From the NCBI GenBank assembly GCA_964633205.1, contig CAZWFN010000176.1, positions 1 to 11,495 on the forward strand: a stretch of DNA of 11,495 nt, in the 5' to 3' direction. The first letter of the stretch is position 1; each line of letters opens with the position of its first letter. The notes under the pieces are model-generated. The model saw only the letters and a list, made by a program, of their open reading frames with translations. It was not told the DNA's origin and ran no database searches. A program made the position numbers and the translations under genes. Source of the stretch: CAYVQE01 sp964633205 (GTDB lineage Bacteria > Myxococcota > B64-G9). Below, piece by piece: positions 1-6,865 of the stretch.

Positions 1-4
1 GGGG

Positions 5-1111
5 TCAGCCGGCGGGCACGAAGCAGATCATGAAGGGCGGCAGGCCGGTGTCGATGGGCGCGGCGGTGAGCTGGCGGTCGTCGGCGACCGAGAACACGCG
101 CACGCCGGGCGCGCTGCGGGTGCGGTCGGTCAGCCACAGCTGCCGGCGGTCGGGGCTCAGCGCCATGAAGGAGTAGTCGAAGCCGGCGGCTGCCAGCAGG
201 GTGGCCCGGCGCTGGCCGCTGCTCGGGTCGAAGCGCACCAGCTCGGTGTGCTGCTGGCCGCCGCCATCGGCCACCGCGATCACGGCATAGCCCCGGGTCG
301 CGTCGACCACCAGCGCGTCGACCAGATCGCCGCCCAGCTCGGCCTCGGTCACCACCAGCCCGGCCGGACCCGCGGCGTCGGGCGCCAGCAGCTCCACCCC
401 GCCGTCCAGCTCGCCGAACAGACCCACCTCGGGCACGCTGATGGCGTCCAGGGCGGGCACGTAGCGCAGCGGCGCGAAGGGGTCGCGGGTGCTGAGCCGG
501 ATCTCGCGTTCGACCGTGCCGCTGGCGCCGTCGATCACCAGCAGGCTGCTGTAGTCGCCGGGCTCGAAGTCGACCAGCCGCTGCAGCGCCACGTAGACCC
601 GGCCCCCGTGTACCAGGGAGTAGGCCATCTCGGGCACGCCGTCGGCGTCGGCGTAGGCGCTCAGGTCGACGCGGCCCTGCGTGGCGCCGGTCAGGGGGTG
701 GACCACCAGCAGCTCGGGATCGGCGTAGCGCAGCACGTAGGCCCGATCCGGGGCCACCACCGCGATGTCCTGCGGATTGCTGCCGCTGCCGACCGCGTAC
801 TCGGCGGCCACCGTCCAGCCCTGCTCCGGGTCGAGCACCTCGATGGCGTCGGCGCCCAGCCGCGAGATCATGAAGGGGGTGCGGGTCAGCGGATCGTAGC
901 GGCAGACCGCGTCCGGGTGGAAGGCCAGCGGGCTGGTCCAGGCGTCCAGCGCCTGCATGTCGATCAGGGCGAAGGAGCCGTCCTGGTAGTCGCTGGTGAC
1001 CACCAGCGCCTGGCCCCGGCCCGGCGGCTCGCCGGCAGCGCCGCCTTCCGGCCCGCAGCCCGGCGGGCCGGCCGCCAGCAAGAACCCCCACAGTGTGATG
1101 ATCGGCCGCAT
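5..1111 (-). CDS. YncE/BtuG-like beta-propeller lipoprotein, last gene of B12 operon
   Basis: A 368-aa exported protein. Residues 1-18 form a short signal peptide (MRPIITLWGFLLAAGPPG) followed by Cys19, a plausible but non-canonical lipidation site because Pro occupies the lipobox -2 and -3 positions. The rest is a repeated pattern typical of YncE-like seven-bladed propellers: short strands with phrases such as SLLVIDGASG, LLVVHPLTG, MALSPDRRQLWLTD and RVFSVADD. There are no membrane segments after the signal. The start is supported by a good ribosome site (GGGAGGA) 7-8 bases upstream, and the gene follows the receptor stop codon by only 18 bases. In Bacteroides, BtuG is a surface beta-propeller lipoprotein that binds cobalamin very tightly and caps BtuB; the same fold next to a receptor under a B12 riboswitch suggests the same role here. 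That assignment is inference from fold and position; no ligand residues can be recognised. Whether the operon continues left of the window is unknown. Confidence 0.75.
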   Translation of the reverse strand: MRPIITLWGFLLAAGPPGCGPEGGAAGEPPGRGQALVVTSDYQDGSFALIDMQALDAWTSPLAFHPDAVCRYDPLTRTPFMISRLGADAIEVLDPEQGWTVAAEYAVGSGSNPQDIAVVAPDRAYVLRYADPELLVVHPLTGATQGRVDLSAYADADGVPEMAYSLVHGGRVYVALQRLVDFEPGDYSSLLVIDGASGTVEREIRLSTRDPFAPLRYVPALDAISVPEVGLFGELDGGVELLAPDAAGPAGLVVTEAELGGDLVDALVVDATRGYAVIAVADGGGQQHTELVRFDPSSGQRRATLLAAAGFDYSFMALSPDRRQLWLTDRTRSAPGVRVFSVADDRQLTAAPIDTGLPPFMICFVPAG

Positions 1112-1129
1112 GGTCGCTTTCCTCCCGGT

Positions 1130-3322
1130 TCAGTGACGCCAGTGCAGCGTGGCCATGACGGTGCGGCCCGGCAGCGGGAAGGACTCGAAGTCCCGCAGCG
1201 GCCGGCGCAGGCCGTCGTCGTCGCGCAGCACGAAGGTGTCGAGCAGGTTCTTGACCTCCACCGTCAGCGACAGGCCGCTGGCAAGGTGTGCCAGCCGCAG
1301 GCCGGCGCCGAAGAGCAACCGCGCCAGGGCGTCGTGCTGCAGGTTGGACGGCGTCAGGTAGTTCTGCCCGGCATAGTCCACGTCGAACCAGACCTCGGCC
1401 GCCCAGGCCGGCGTCTGGTGCGCCAACGCCAGCTTGGCGAACACCTCGTGCAGCGGCCGGCCGGGCAGGCGCTTGCCGCGGTGGTAGGCCGTGTCGGAGC
1501 GGTTGACCGCGTGCAGGTAGGTGTAGTTGGCGCTGAGCTGGACGAGCTCCCACAGCTCGGCCCGCAGGCTGGCCTCCAGGCCCAGGATCTCGGCCGCGTC
1601 CACGTTTTCGCTGCGCACGGTGGACTGCGAGTTCTGCACCTGGACGATCAGATCGTCGGTCCAGCTGCCGAACCAGACCAGCTCCAGCCGCAGCAGATCC
1701 AGCGGGCCGCGCTCGGCCAGCAGCCAGATGACGCCGGCGTCGGCGTTGAAGCCCTCTTCCGGGCGCAGCTCGGGGTTGCCGACCACCGTGCCGCGGTCGC
1801 CGAACAGCTCGGCCAGATCCGGGGCGCGCACGAAGCGGCCGCCGTTGGCCTGCAGGCTCAGCCCGTCCAGGGCCTCCCAGCGCAGGCCCAGCGCCGCTTG
1901 CCACAAAAAATCGTCGCTGGTGGTCGGCTCCAGCTCGCCCAGGCCGCCGGGCAGAAAGCCGCCGCCGAAGCTCCCGTGCAGGTACTCCAGCCGCAGCCGC
2001 GGCATGACGAAGAGCTGCTCGACGGCGTTCCATTCGTGCTGGGCGGCCAGGGCCAGGCGCAGCCGCTGCTTGGCCGCGCCGTCGCGATCATGGACTTTCT
2101 CGCGGTTGGTGAAACGCTCCCAGCGGCCTTCGAGCCGCAGCGCGCTCAGGTGGTCCGCGGCCGGCAGCGCCTGCAGCACTCCGCCCAGGGTCAGCGCGTG
2201 GGTGGAGGCCAGGGTGTGCTGGCGGCTGAGGCCCAGCTCGCCGTGGGCGCCGAAGGTGTCGTCGAAATCGTCATGCAGGTACAGCCAGGAGCCGTCCAGG
2301 GCGAGTTGCAGCGACTCGCCGAAGGAACGCTTCGCCCGGCCGGACAGGGTGTTGCGGGCGGTGGCCAGCCGGGTGTGTTCGGTGGGCAGCGAGTCGATGC
2401 CCGGCACGCCCTGTTCCTTGACGTGGAAGTCCTCGGCCAGGATCAGCCGCCAGGCACCGGCGTCGGCGTCGAGCTTGAGCAGGCCGCCCAGGGCCCGGTG
2501 GTCGTTGTTGCGCCGCGGCTGGATGCGATCGTCGTCCGGGTCGTAGCGGGTGCCGTTGCGGTTGAGGTAGTCGAAGTCGCCGTCGGCGCGCTCCAGCGTC
2601 AGGGTGCCCAGGATGCGGGCCTCGGCCCAGGGCAGGGCATCGGCGTGGAAGGCGTAGAGCCGGGCGGCGCCGAAGGACCCGGCGCTGGCGGCCAGCTCGG
2701 TGCGCCCTTGGTCGAAGTCTCGGGTGCGCAAGTGGATGGCGCCGCCGATGCCGGCGGTGCCCAGCATGATGGGGGTGAAGCCGCGGTAGACGTCGATCGC
2801 CGCCAGCGTGTCCAGCGGTAGGTCGCCCAGGTCGACGGTGGCGAAGCCGCCGCCGTTGAGCAGCACGCCGTCGAGGTAGACCGGCACCTGGTTGGGGGTC
2901 GAGCCGCGGATCGAGGCGGCGCCGTAGGCCCCCAGGCCGCCGAGCTGGCGCACCTGCACCCCGACCGCATCGCTGAGCACCTCGTTGACGCTTGCGACCC
3001 GGGTGCTGTCCTGCTCGACCTCCAGCGTCTGGCCGAAGGCGGTGGTCTGCTGGCCGGCTTCAGGGCGTGCGGCCTGGATGACCACCGTCTCCAGGTCGAA
3101 GGACTCCAGGGCGCGGCGCTCCTCCGCCGTCAGGTCCTCCAGCCCGTCCGACTCGGCCCCGCGGGCGGCGTCCCGCTCCTCCGCGTCGCGTTCCTGCTGC
3201 GCGCCTTGTTCCCGCTCACCCCCATCGTCCTCGGCGCCCCGGGCGGCGGCCGCCAGGCACAGCGCGACCAGGCCGCCGAGCAGGGCGGCGCGCCGCAGGG
3301 TGGCCTGGGCCTGGGCAGCCAT
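1130..3322 (-). CDS. btuB: TonB-dependent outer-membrane receptor, BtuB-like (cobalamin)
   Basis: A 730-aa outer-membrane receptor predicted to import cobalamin or related corrinoids using energy from TonB/ExbB/ExbD. Residues 1-30 are a signal peptide (hydrophobic stretch around LLGGLVALCLAAAA). Residues 31-76 form an unusually charged, Glu/Asp/Arg-rich linker, followed by a Ton box-like ETVVIQA at 78-84. The plug domain covers about 85-205, with typical phrases SVNEVLSDAVGVQVRQLGG, ASIRGSTPNQVPVYLDGV and GIGGAIHLRTRD. The remainder is a 22-strand-type barrel with alternating polar/aromatic segments, ending in RTVMATLHWRH. Length fits BtuB-type receptors. The start lies 14 bases after the stop of the upstream gene and lacks a clear Shine-Dalgarno sequence, so translational coupling is likely. 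Substrate assignment rests mainly on the upstream cobalamin riboswitch; without it, other TonB substrates would be possible. Confidence 0.88.
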   Translation of the reverse strand: MAAQAQATLRRAALLGGLVALCLAAAARGAEDDGGEREQGAQQERDAEERDAARGAESDGLEDLTAEERRALESFDLETVVIQAARPEAGQQTTAFGQTLEVEQDSTRVASVNEVLSDAVGVQVRQLGGLGAYGAASIRGSTPNQVPVYLDGVLLNGGGFATVDLGDLPLDTLAAIDVYRGFTPIMLGTAGIGGAIHLRTRDFDQGRTELAASAGSFGAARLYAFHADALPWAEARILGTLTLERADGDFDYLNRNGTRYDPDDDRIQPRRNNDHRALGGLLKLDADAGAWRLILAEDFHVKEQGVPGIDSLPTEHTRLATARNTLSGRAKRSFGESLQLALDGSWLYLHDDFDDTFGAHGELGLSRQHTLASTHALTLGGVLQALPAADHLSALRLEGRWERFTNREKVHDRDGAAKQRLRLALAAQHEWNAVEQLFVMPRLRLEYLHGSFGGGFLPGGLGELEPTTSDDFLWQAALGLRWEALDGLSLQANGGRFVRAPDLAELFGDRGTVVGNPELRPEEGFNADAGVIWLLAERGPLDLLRLELVWFGSWTDDLIVQVQNSQSTVRSENVDAAEILGLEASLRAELWELVQLSANYTYLHAVNRSDTAYHRGKRLPGRPLHEVFAKLALAHQTPAWAAEVWFDVDYAGQNYLTPSNLQHDALARLLFGAGLRLAHLASGLSLTVEVKNLLDTFVLRDDDGLRRPLRDFESFPLPGRTVMATLHWRH

Positions 3323-3336
3323 GGCGCCGGCGTCGC

Positions 3337-4347
3337 TCAGTCCTGCCCGGCGTGGAGCACCGCGATGGCGTCCAGGTCGAAGCCGGCGCTGTCGGCCGTC
3401 GGGTAGGGGTCGTAGATGGGGTGGCCGAAGGAGTCGACCCGGCTGCCGTCGCCCACCACGTCCAGGATGCGCACCCGGCGGATGGCCTGCAGATCCACCA
3501 GGCCCTGGCGCACCTCCGGGGCGTCGGCGAAGACGGCCAGATCGAAAGGCGTGCCGAAGCCGCGCCGGTACTTGCCGGCCAGCGCGCCGACCCAGCGGGT
3601 GTCCAACCTGTCGAAGGCTCCCAGCGGCTCTTCGCCCAGGAACGCATGGGCGAAACGCAGGTAGTGCTCACCGTCGGAGCTGACCTCGACCACGGCCAGC
3701 TCCAAGAAATCATCGGTGAAACCGTTCTCGAACACGGCCAGGTCGGGCCCGGGACCGTCGGCGATGGGCGGATCGAAGCCCAGCACCAGCGAGCCGCCGC
3801 GGCCGAGGCTGACGCAGTCGCCGGCCGCGCCGCTGGCCGGCCCCAGGGACTGGTCGGCGTCGCGCCACGGCTCGCTCACCTCGGCGCCGAAGTCCACCCG
3901 CTCCACCGCACCGGCCCAGCCGACGATGGCCGGGTCATCGGCGGCCAGCGCCCGGCTGCCGGGCTGGCCGGCCGGCGGCGGGTAGGCCGGGCGCACCTCG
4001 TAGCGGTGGGCGAAACATTCAGCACCGGCGCAGCCCGCAGCGGCCACCCGGGCGAAGACGCGCACGGCGGTCGGCTCGTCGACCGCGGGCAGCACGAAGC
4101 GGTCCCCGGCCGTCCAGGCGTCCGGGGCCTCGGCTCGGGGGTCGAGGCTGGAGCCGACCTCGACGGGCATGCCGTCGGCGGCGCTGAACACCAGCTCGGC
4201 ACCGGCGTGGATGATGCTCATCCGCGGCGCCTGCGGTGGGGCGCAGGGGTCGGTCCAGCCTGACGGAGCCGTTCCACAGCCGAGACACAGGCCCGCGCTC
4301 ACCAGGATCAACAGCGCCGGGGATCGGGGGATGGTAGGCGTTCGCAT
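3337..4347 (-). CDS. Predicted surface lipoprotein, first gene of B12 riboswitch operon
   Basis: A 336-aa exported protein. Residues 1-23 are a signal peptide (ALLILVSAGLCLG) before Cys24; the lipobox C-L-G-C is imperfect but Gly at -1 and the hydrophobic core support lipidation. Residues about 42-105 look like a small beta-sandwich (fn3/chitobiase-C-like: ELVFSAADGMPVEVGSSLD ... TAVRVFARVA). Residues about 120-336 form a second domain with distinctive phrases DLAVFENGF, LAVVEVSSDGEHYLRF, VRILDVVGDG and SAGFDLDAIAVLH, reminiscent of 'cell surface proteins' that I recall beside B12-regulated receptors; no enzyme motif is visible. Residual Cys pairs (Cys103/Cys108, for example) could form disulfides. 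The ATG is preceded by GGAGGGAG with a 7-base spacer, and that site is within a hairpin after the riboswitch. Its place ahead of btuB suggests a corrinoid capture or receptor-accessory role, analogous to but not demonstrably homologous with Bacteroides BtuH. Function is inferred. Confidence 0.72.
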   Translation of the reverse strand: MRTPTIPRSPALLILVSAGLCLGCGTAPSGWTDPCAPPQAPRMSIIHAGAELVFSAADGMPVEVGSSLDPRAEAPDAWTAGDRFVLPAVDEPTAVRVFARVAAAGCAGAECFAHRYEVRPAYPPPAGQPGSRALAADDPAIVGWAGAVERVDFGAEVSEPWRDADQSLGPASGAAGDCVSLGRGGSLVLGFDPPIADGPGPDLAVFENGFTDDFLELAVVEVSSDGEHYLRFAHAFLGEEPLGAFDRLDTRWVGALAGKYRRGFGTPFDLAVFADAPEVRQGLVDLQAIRRVRILDVVGDGSRVDSFGHPIYDPYPTADSAGFDLDAIAVLHAGQD

Positions 4348-4352
4348 CGGAG

Positions 4353-4372
4353 TTCTCCCTCCGCGGAGAGAA
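4353..4372 (-). promoter_or_regulatory. RBS-sequestering hairpin (expression platform of riboswitch 1)
   Basis: On the minus strand this reads as a 7-bp stem (TTCTCTC / GGGAGAA, one G-U pair) with a CGCGGA loop. The 3' arm contains most of the GGAGGGAG ribosome site (4355-4362) for the gene starting at 4347, so folding would block translation. The loop contains the self-complementary CGCG, which also occurs in the riboswitch core; this is a candidate for the L5-L13 kissing contact known from cobalamin riboswitches. Regulation at translation initiation is inferred; no U-tract follows, so an intrinsic terminator is unlikely. Confidence 0.65.
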
Positions 4373-4384
4373 TGGTTCCGGTAC

Positions 4385-4538
4385 GCTGCGGCAGGTCTTC
4401 CGGCTCGCGAGTCGTCCTACTCCCGGCGCCTTCCCGCGCCCGCTGTTTACGCGGTGTGCAGTGGCCGTTTGCCGGTTTCGTCGTCGCTTACGGCGGCGGG
4501 ACCGCGTCGGCTTCGCACCGACTTCCCTGGACCGCAGC
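4385..4538 (-). ncRNA. Cobalamin riboswitch 1 (upstream of surface lipoprotein-btuB-propeller operon)
   Basis: The minus strand shows the conserved cobalamin aptamer parts in order: AGGGAAG, a P4-type hairpin with the GGTGCGAAGCC motif, GCGGTCCCGCCGCCGTAA, GGCCACTGC, GGGAAGGCGCC, and the B12 box AGCCGGAAGACCTGCC at its 3' end. The ends are set by a perfect 7-bp closing stem P1, GCTGCGG (4532-4538) with CCGCAGC (4385-4391). In this RNA class, adenosylcobalamin or related corrinoid binding usually switches off uptake genes. The hairpin at 4353-4372 is the likely expression platform. Confidence 0.95.
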
Positions 4539-4551
4539 TGCTGCTGAGGGC

Positions 4552-4580
4552 AACCTAGCAGAACCGGAAGTCGCGGGCAA
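4552..4580 (-). promoter_or_regulatory. Candidate sigma70-type promoter for the B12 operon
   Basis: Minus strand: TTGCCC (4575-4580) as -35, a 17-base spacer, then an extended -10 TGCTAGGTT (TAGGTT at 4552-4557). Transcription would begin near 4545, a few bases before the first strand of the riboswitch closing stem, which is the expected arrangement. It lies 42 bases after the kinase stop codon at 4622. No convincing intrinsic terminator is seen between them, so some read-through from the kinase gene is possible. Confidence 0.45.
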
Positions 4581-4621
4581 GCCAGATGGTGGGGAGACCC
4601 TGGTGCCGGGAGATGCAGGGC

Positions 4622-6346
4622 TCAGGAATCCAGGGCCTCGCGCACCTTGGACGCGAGCGCGGTCACGGAAAACGGCTTCTGGATGAAGTGGATGCCCGGT
4701 TCCAGGGCGCCGTGGTAGGCGATGATGTTGTTCGTGTAGCCGGACATGTATAGCACGCGCAGCTCCGGCCGCTGGGCCGACAGGCGCTCGAACAGCTCGC
4801 GGCCGCTGATGCCCGGCAGGACCACGTCGGTCAGCAGCAGGTGCAGCGGTGCGGCGAGCGAAGCCGCGGTCCGGAGCATCTCGGCACCGTTGCGCGCTGC
4901 GATGACCGTGTAGCCGTATCGCTCCAGGATGGACTTGGTGGTCCGGCGCACCTGGTCGTCGTCCTCCACCAGCAGCACGGTCTCGTCGCCCCGCTTCTCG
5001 GTGGCGGGCGCGGCGTCCGGTGAGCGTCGGGTGTGTTTTCCCTTTGCAACCGGCAGCACGATCTTGAAGGTGGTGCCCCGGTCGGGCTCGCTGTAGACCC
5101 ATATATCTCCGCCGTGTTGGCCGACGATGCCGTAGACCGTGGCCAGGCCCAGGCCGGTGCCCTGCTCGCCCTTGGTGGAGAAAAACGGTTCGAAGATGCG
5201 TTCGCGGGTCGGTGCGTCCAGTCCGCAGCCGGTGTCGCTGACCGCGAGCATGACGTAGTGGCCCGGCTGCAGCACGGCCTTGAATGCGGCCTGCTGGCTG
5301 TCCAGCTCGATGGCCGCGGTCTCGATCAGCAGCCGGCCGCCGTCGGGCATGGCGTCGGCCGCATTGACCGCCAGGTTCAGCAGCACCTGCTCCACCTGGC
5401 CGGCGTCCGCCATGACCGGCGGCAGGCCGGGCTCGGCGACGATGTCGATCCGGATATCTTCGCGAATGGTGCGGCGCAGCAGGCCCTCGAAGCCGGCCGC
5501 GACCCATCCCAGATCCACCGGTTCCAGGCTCAGGGTCTGCTTGCGGCCGAAGGCCAGCAGCTGGCGCACCAGGTCACGGGCACGGATGCCGGCCTGCAGG
5601 ATCTGATCGATCGAAGCACACTTGTCCGGTTCGGCGTCGACATCCTGGCGCAGCAATTCGGCCCAGCCCAGAATCGGCACCAGCAGGTTGTTCAGGTCGT
5701 GGGCCACGCCTCCGGCCAGCCGGCCGATCGACTCCATCTTCTGTGCCAGCTGGAGCTGATCGCGAAGCTTGGCCTGCTCCCGTTCCAGCCGCTTGCGCTG
5801 GGAGATGTCGCGCACGATGGCCAGCATCAGGTCCCGCTCACCGATGCGCACCCGACCGGTGGTGATCTCGACAGCCAGCAGGCTGCCGTCCTTGCAGCGG
5901 TGCTCGGCTTCGATCACCACCGGTTGGTTGCAGTCCCAGCTGCGCCACTGCTGTACGATGGCATCGCGTTCGGACGCATCCGGATGCAGATCGAACACGG
6001 ACGAGCGCAGCAGCTCCTGCTTGGTATAGCCGGACTGGGCGACCGCCGCCCGGTTGGCGTCGATGATGGTGCCGTCGAGATCGTGCAAAAAGATCCCGTC
6101 CATCGACTGCTCGAACAGGGCCTGGTACTTCTGCGCGTTTTCGTGCAAGCCCGCTTCGGCCAGGCGACTCTGCACCTCGATGTCGATCCGGCGCGCGAGC
6201 CAGCCGGAGTCCACCACACATAGATCCACGGTCTCCGGACTGGCCTGCTGGGCATCGGCCACGATCACCTGGAAGCGCTCGGCCAGGACCCGCTTCAGGT
6301 GAGCGAGATGCTCGTCTCGATCCATCAACAGCGTGATGGTGTCCAT
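4622..6346 (-). CDS. Soluble hybrid histidine kinase: pseudo-receiver-PAS-HisKA-HATPase-receiver
   Basis: A 574-aa cytoplasmic signalling kinase with no signal peptide or membrane helix. Residues about 3-57 resemble a short degenerate receiver (TITLLMDRDEHLAHLKRVL ... DLCVVDSGWL). A PAS domain covers about 71-187 (YQALFEQSMDGIFLHDLDG; HRCKDGSLLAVEIT). HisKA has the phospho-acceptor His216 in GGVAHDLNN. The ATPase domain shows the N box (Asn324, Asn328), G1 DTGCGL (371-376), F box FEPFFSTK (385-392) and G2 GTGLGL (396-401). The C-terminal receiver (about 456-572) keeps Asp462/Asp463, phospho-acceptor Asp507, Ser535 and Lys557. The chosen ATG begins the pseudo-receiver naturally; the frame is open upstream to a GTG at 6457 with a fair GGAGA site, giving 611 aa, so the start is uncertain. 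No DNA-binding response regulator is nearby. It lies between two cobalamin riboswitches, but no B12-binding domain is visible in it. Confidence 0.9.
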   Translation of the reverse strand: MDTITLLMDRDEHLAHLKRVLAERFQVIVADAQQASPETVDLCVVDSGWLARRIDIEVQSRLAEAGLHENAQKYQALFEQSMDGIFLHDLDGTIIDANRAAVAQSGYTKQELLRSSVFDLHPDASERDAIVQQWRSWDCNQPVVIEAEHRCKDGSLLAVEITTGRVRIGERDLMLAIVRDISQRKRLEREQAKLRDQLQLAQKMESIGRLAGGVAHDLNNLLVPILGWAELLRQDVDAEPDKCASIDQILQAGIRARDLVRQLLAFGRKQTLSLEPVDLGWVAAGFEGLLRRTIREDIRIDIVAEPGLPPVMADAGQVEQVLLNLAVNAADAMPDGGRLLIETAAIELDSQQAAFKAVLQPGHYVMLAVSDTGCGLDAPTRERIFEPFFSTKGEQGTGLGLATVYGIVGQHGGDIWVYSEPDRGTTFKIVLPVAKGKHTRRSPDAAPATEKRGDETVLLVEDDDQVRRTTKSILERYGYTVIAARNGAEMLRTAASLAAPLHLLLTDVVLPGISGRELFERLSAQRPELRVLYMSGYTNNIIAYHGALEPGIHFIQKPFSVTALASKVREALDS

Positions 6347-6566
6347 GAAGCCCCCATATCCATCCGGTTGCGAGCTGCAGAGTAACCATGTTGGCATAAT
6401 GGCAGTCGTTTTCAAGTCGCTCCCCTTGAGATTCACATCGAACGAGGAAATAATCACCCATGGGATCTCCGATCGCAGTTGAAGCGGTTCCCAAACCAGG
6501 CGCGCTCCCGCTAGGCACCCGGCCGGGTCTCACCAAACTGAAAACCCCGATGTCCTGAACCCGGGC

Positions 6567-6594
6567 TTGCTTTTGGGGTCGGGATGGGTATGAT
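6567..6594 (+). promoter_or_regulatory. Candidate sigma70-type promoter for riboswitch 2 / EGF-like lipoprotein
   Basis: TTGCTT (6567-6572) as -35, a 16-base spacer, and TATGAT (6589-6594), a five-of-six match to the -10 consensus. Transcription would begin near 6601, just ahead of the riboswitch. It is divergent from the kinase gene, whose chosen start is about 220 bases away. Confidence 0.5.
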
Positions 6595-6600
6595 TCCGGG

Positions 6601-6760
6601 CGAGCCGAGCGCGGTTCGAGGGAAGTCGGTTTGAAGCCGACGCGGTCCCGCCGCCGTAAGCGACGACGAAACCGGCAGACGGCCACTGCACACCGCTCAG
6701 CGGGTGTGGGAAGGCGCCGGGAGTAGGACGACTCGCGAGCCGGAAGACCTCACGCGCCCG
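6601..6760 (+). ncRNA. Cobalamin riboswitch 2 (upstream of EGF-like lipoprotein)
   Basis: The plus strand repeats the aptamer parts of riboswitch 1: AGGGAAG, GTCGGTTTGAAGCCGAC, GCGGTCCCGCCGCCGTAA, GGCCACTGC, GGGAAGGCGCC and AGCCGGAAGACCT. Two blocks of 45 and 43 bases are identical to riboswitch 1. Differences are limited to the P4 loop, one base in the AAACCGGCAGACGG stretch, the peripheral hairpin after GGCCACTGC, and the closing stem. P1 is most likely GCGCG (6609-6613) with CGCGC (6753-6757), in the position homologous to riboswitch 1. The B12 box ends in CTCAC rather than the usual CTGCC, a small departure. Confidence 0.94.
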
Positions 6761-6762
6761 GA

Positions 6763-6793
6763 CCAGCGGATCTCTTCGCGGAAGGAGAGCTGG
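6763..6793 (+). promoter_or_regulatory. Hairpin after riboswitch 2, paralogous to the riboswitch 1 expression platform
   Basis: An outer stem CCAGC (6763-6767) / GCTGG (6789-6793) encloses, after a GGA bulge, the inner stem TCTCTT / AGGAGA with loop CGCGGA (6771-6788). The inner hairpin is the same as at 4353-4372 apart from one swapped base pair. Its 3' arm holds a Shine-Dalgarno-like AAGGAGA, but the lipoprotein start is 73 bases beyond the GTG that follows. No U-tract follows the stem. Confidence 0.6.
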
Positions 6794-6834
6794 TGGCGGA
6801 GCACACACCCCACGAATTCGGATTCCCCCCAGCG

Positions 6835-6860
6835 ACTCCCCCCAAGCCCACAGGAGGAGT
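6835..6860 (+). promoter_or_regulatory. Lipoprotein ribosome binding site with possible sequestering stem
   Basis: AGGAGGAG (6852-6859) is a strong ribosome site 6 bases before the ATG at 6866 and fixes that start. ACTCC at 6835-6839 could pair with GGAGT at 6856-6860 and mask part of it. A 5-bp stem is weak evidence on its own. Confidence 0.4.
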
Positions 6861-6865
6861 GACAC

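Noticed and set aside
248..2821. An 857-codon open frame on the plus strand antisense to the propeller and receptor genes
   Set aside because: It is a shadow of the GC-rich codon pattern: its translation is low-complexity (Gln/Gly/Val/Ala/His-rich), without domains, while the opposite strand encodes clear protein families.
3216..3713. Minus-strand alternative frame of 165 codons overlapping the first operon gene
   Set aside because: Ser/Arg/Pro/Trp-rich shadow translation; the overlapping frame has a signal peptide, ribosome site and coherent domains.
4582..4621. Possible terminator after the hybrid kinase (CCCTG ... CAGGG)
   Set aside because: Short stem, large loop and no U-tract; not supportable as an intrinsic terminator.
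5033..6223. A 396-codon plus-strand frame antisense to the hybrid kinase
   Set aside because: Same shadow effect; composition is biased and no motif is present, whereas the minus strand has all kinase motifs.
6541..6579. ACCCC ... GGGGT inverted repeat ahead of riboswitch 2, considered as a kinase or operator element
   Set aside because: Only 5 bp with a long loop in a G/C-rich stretch that overlaps the candidate promoter; not distinguishable from chance.
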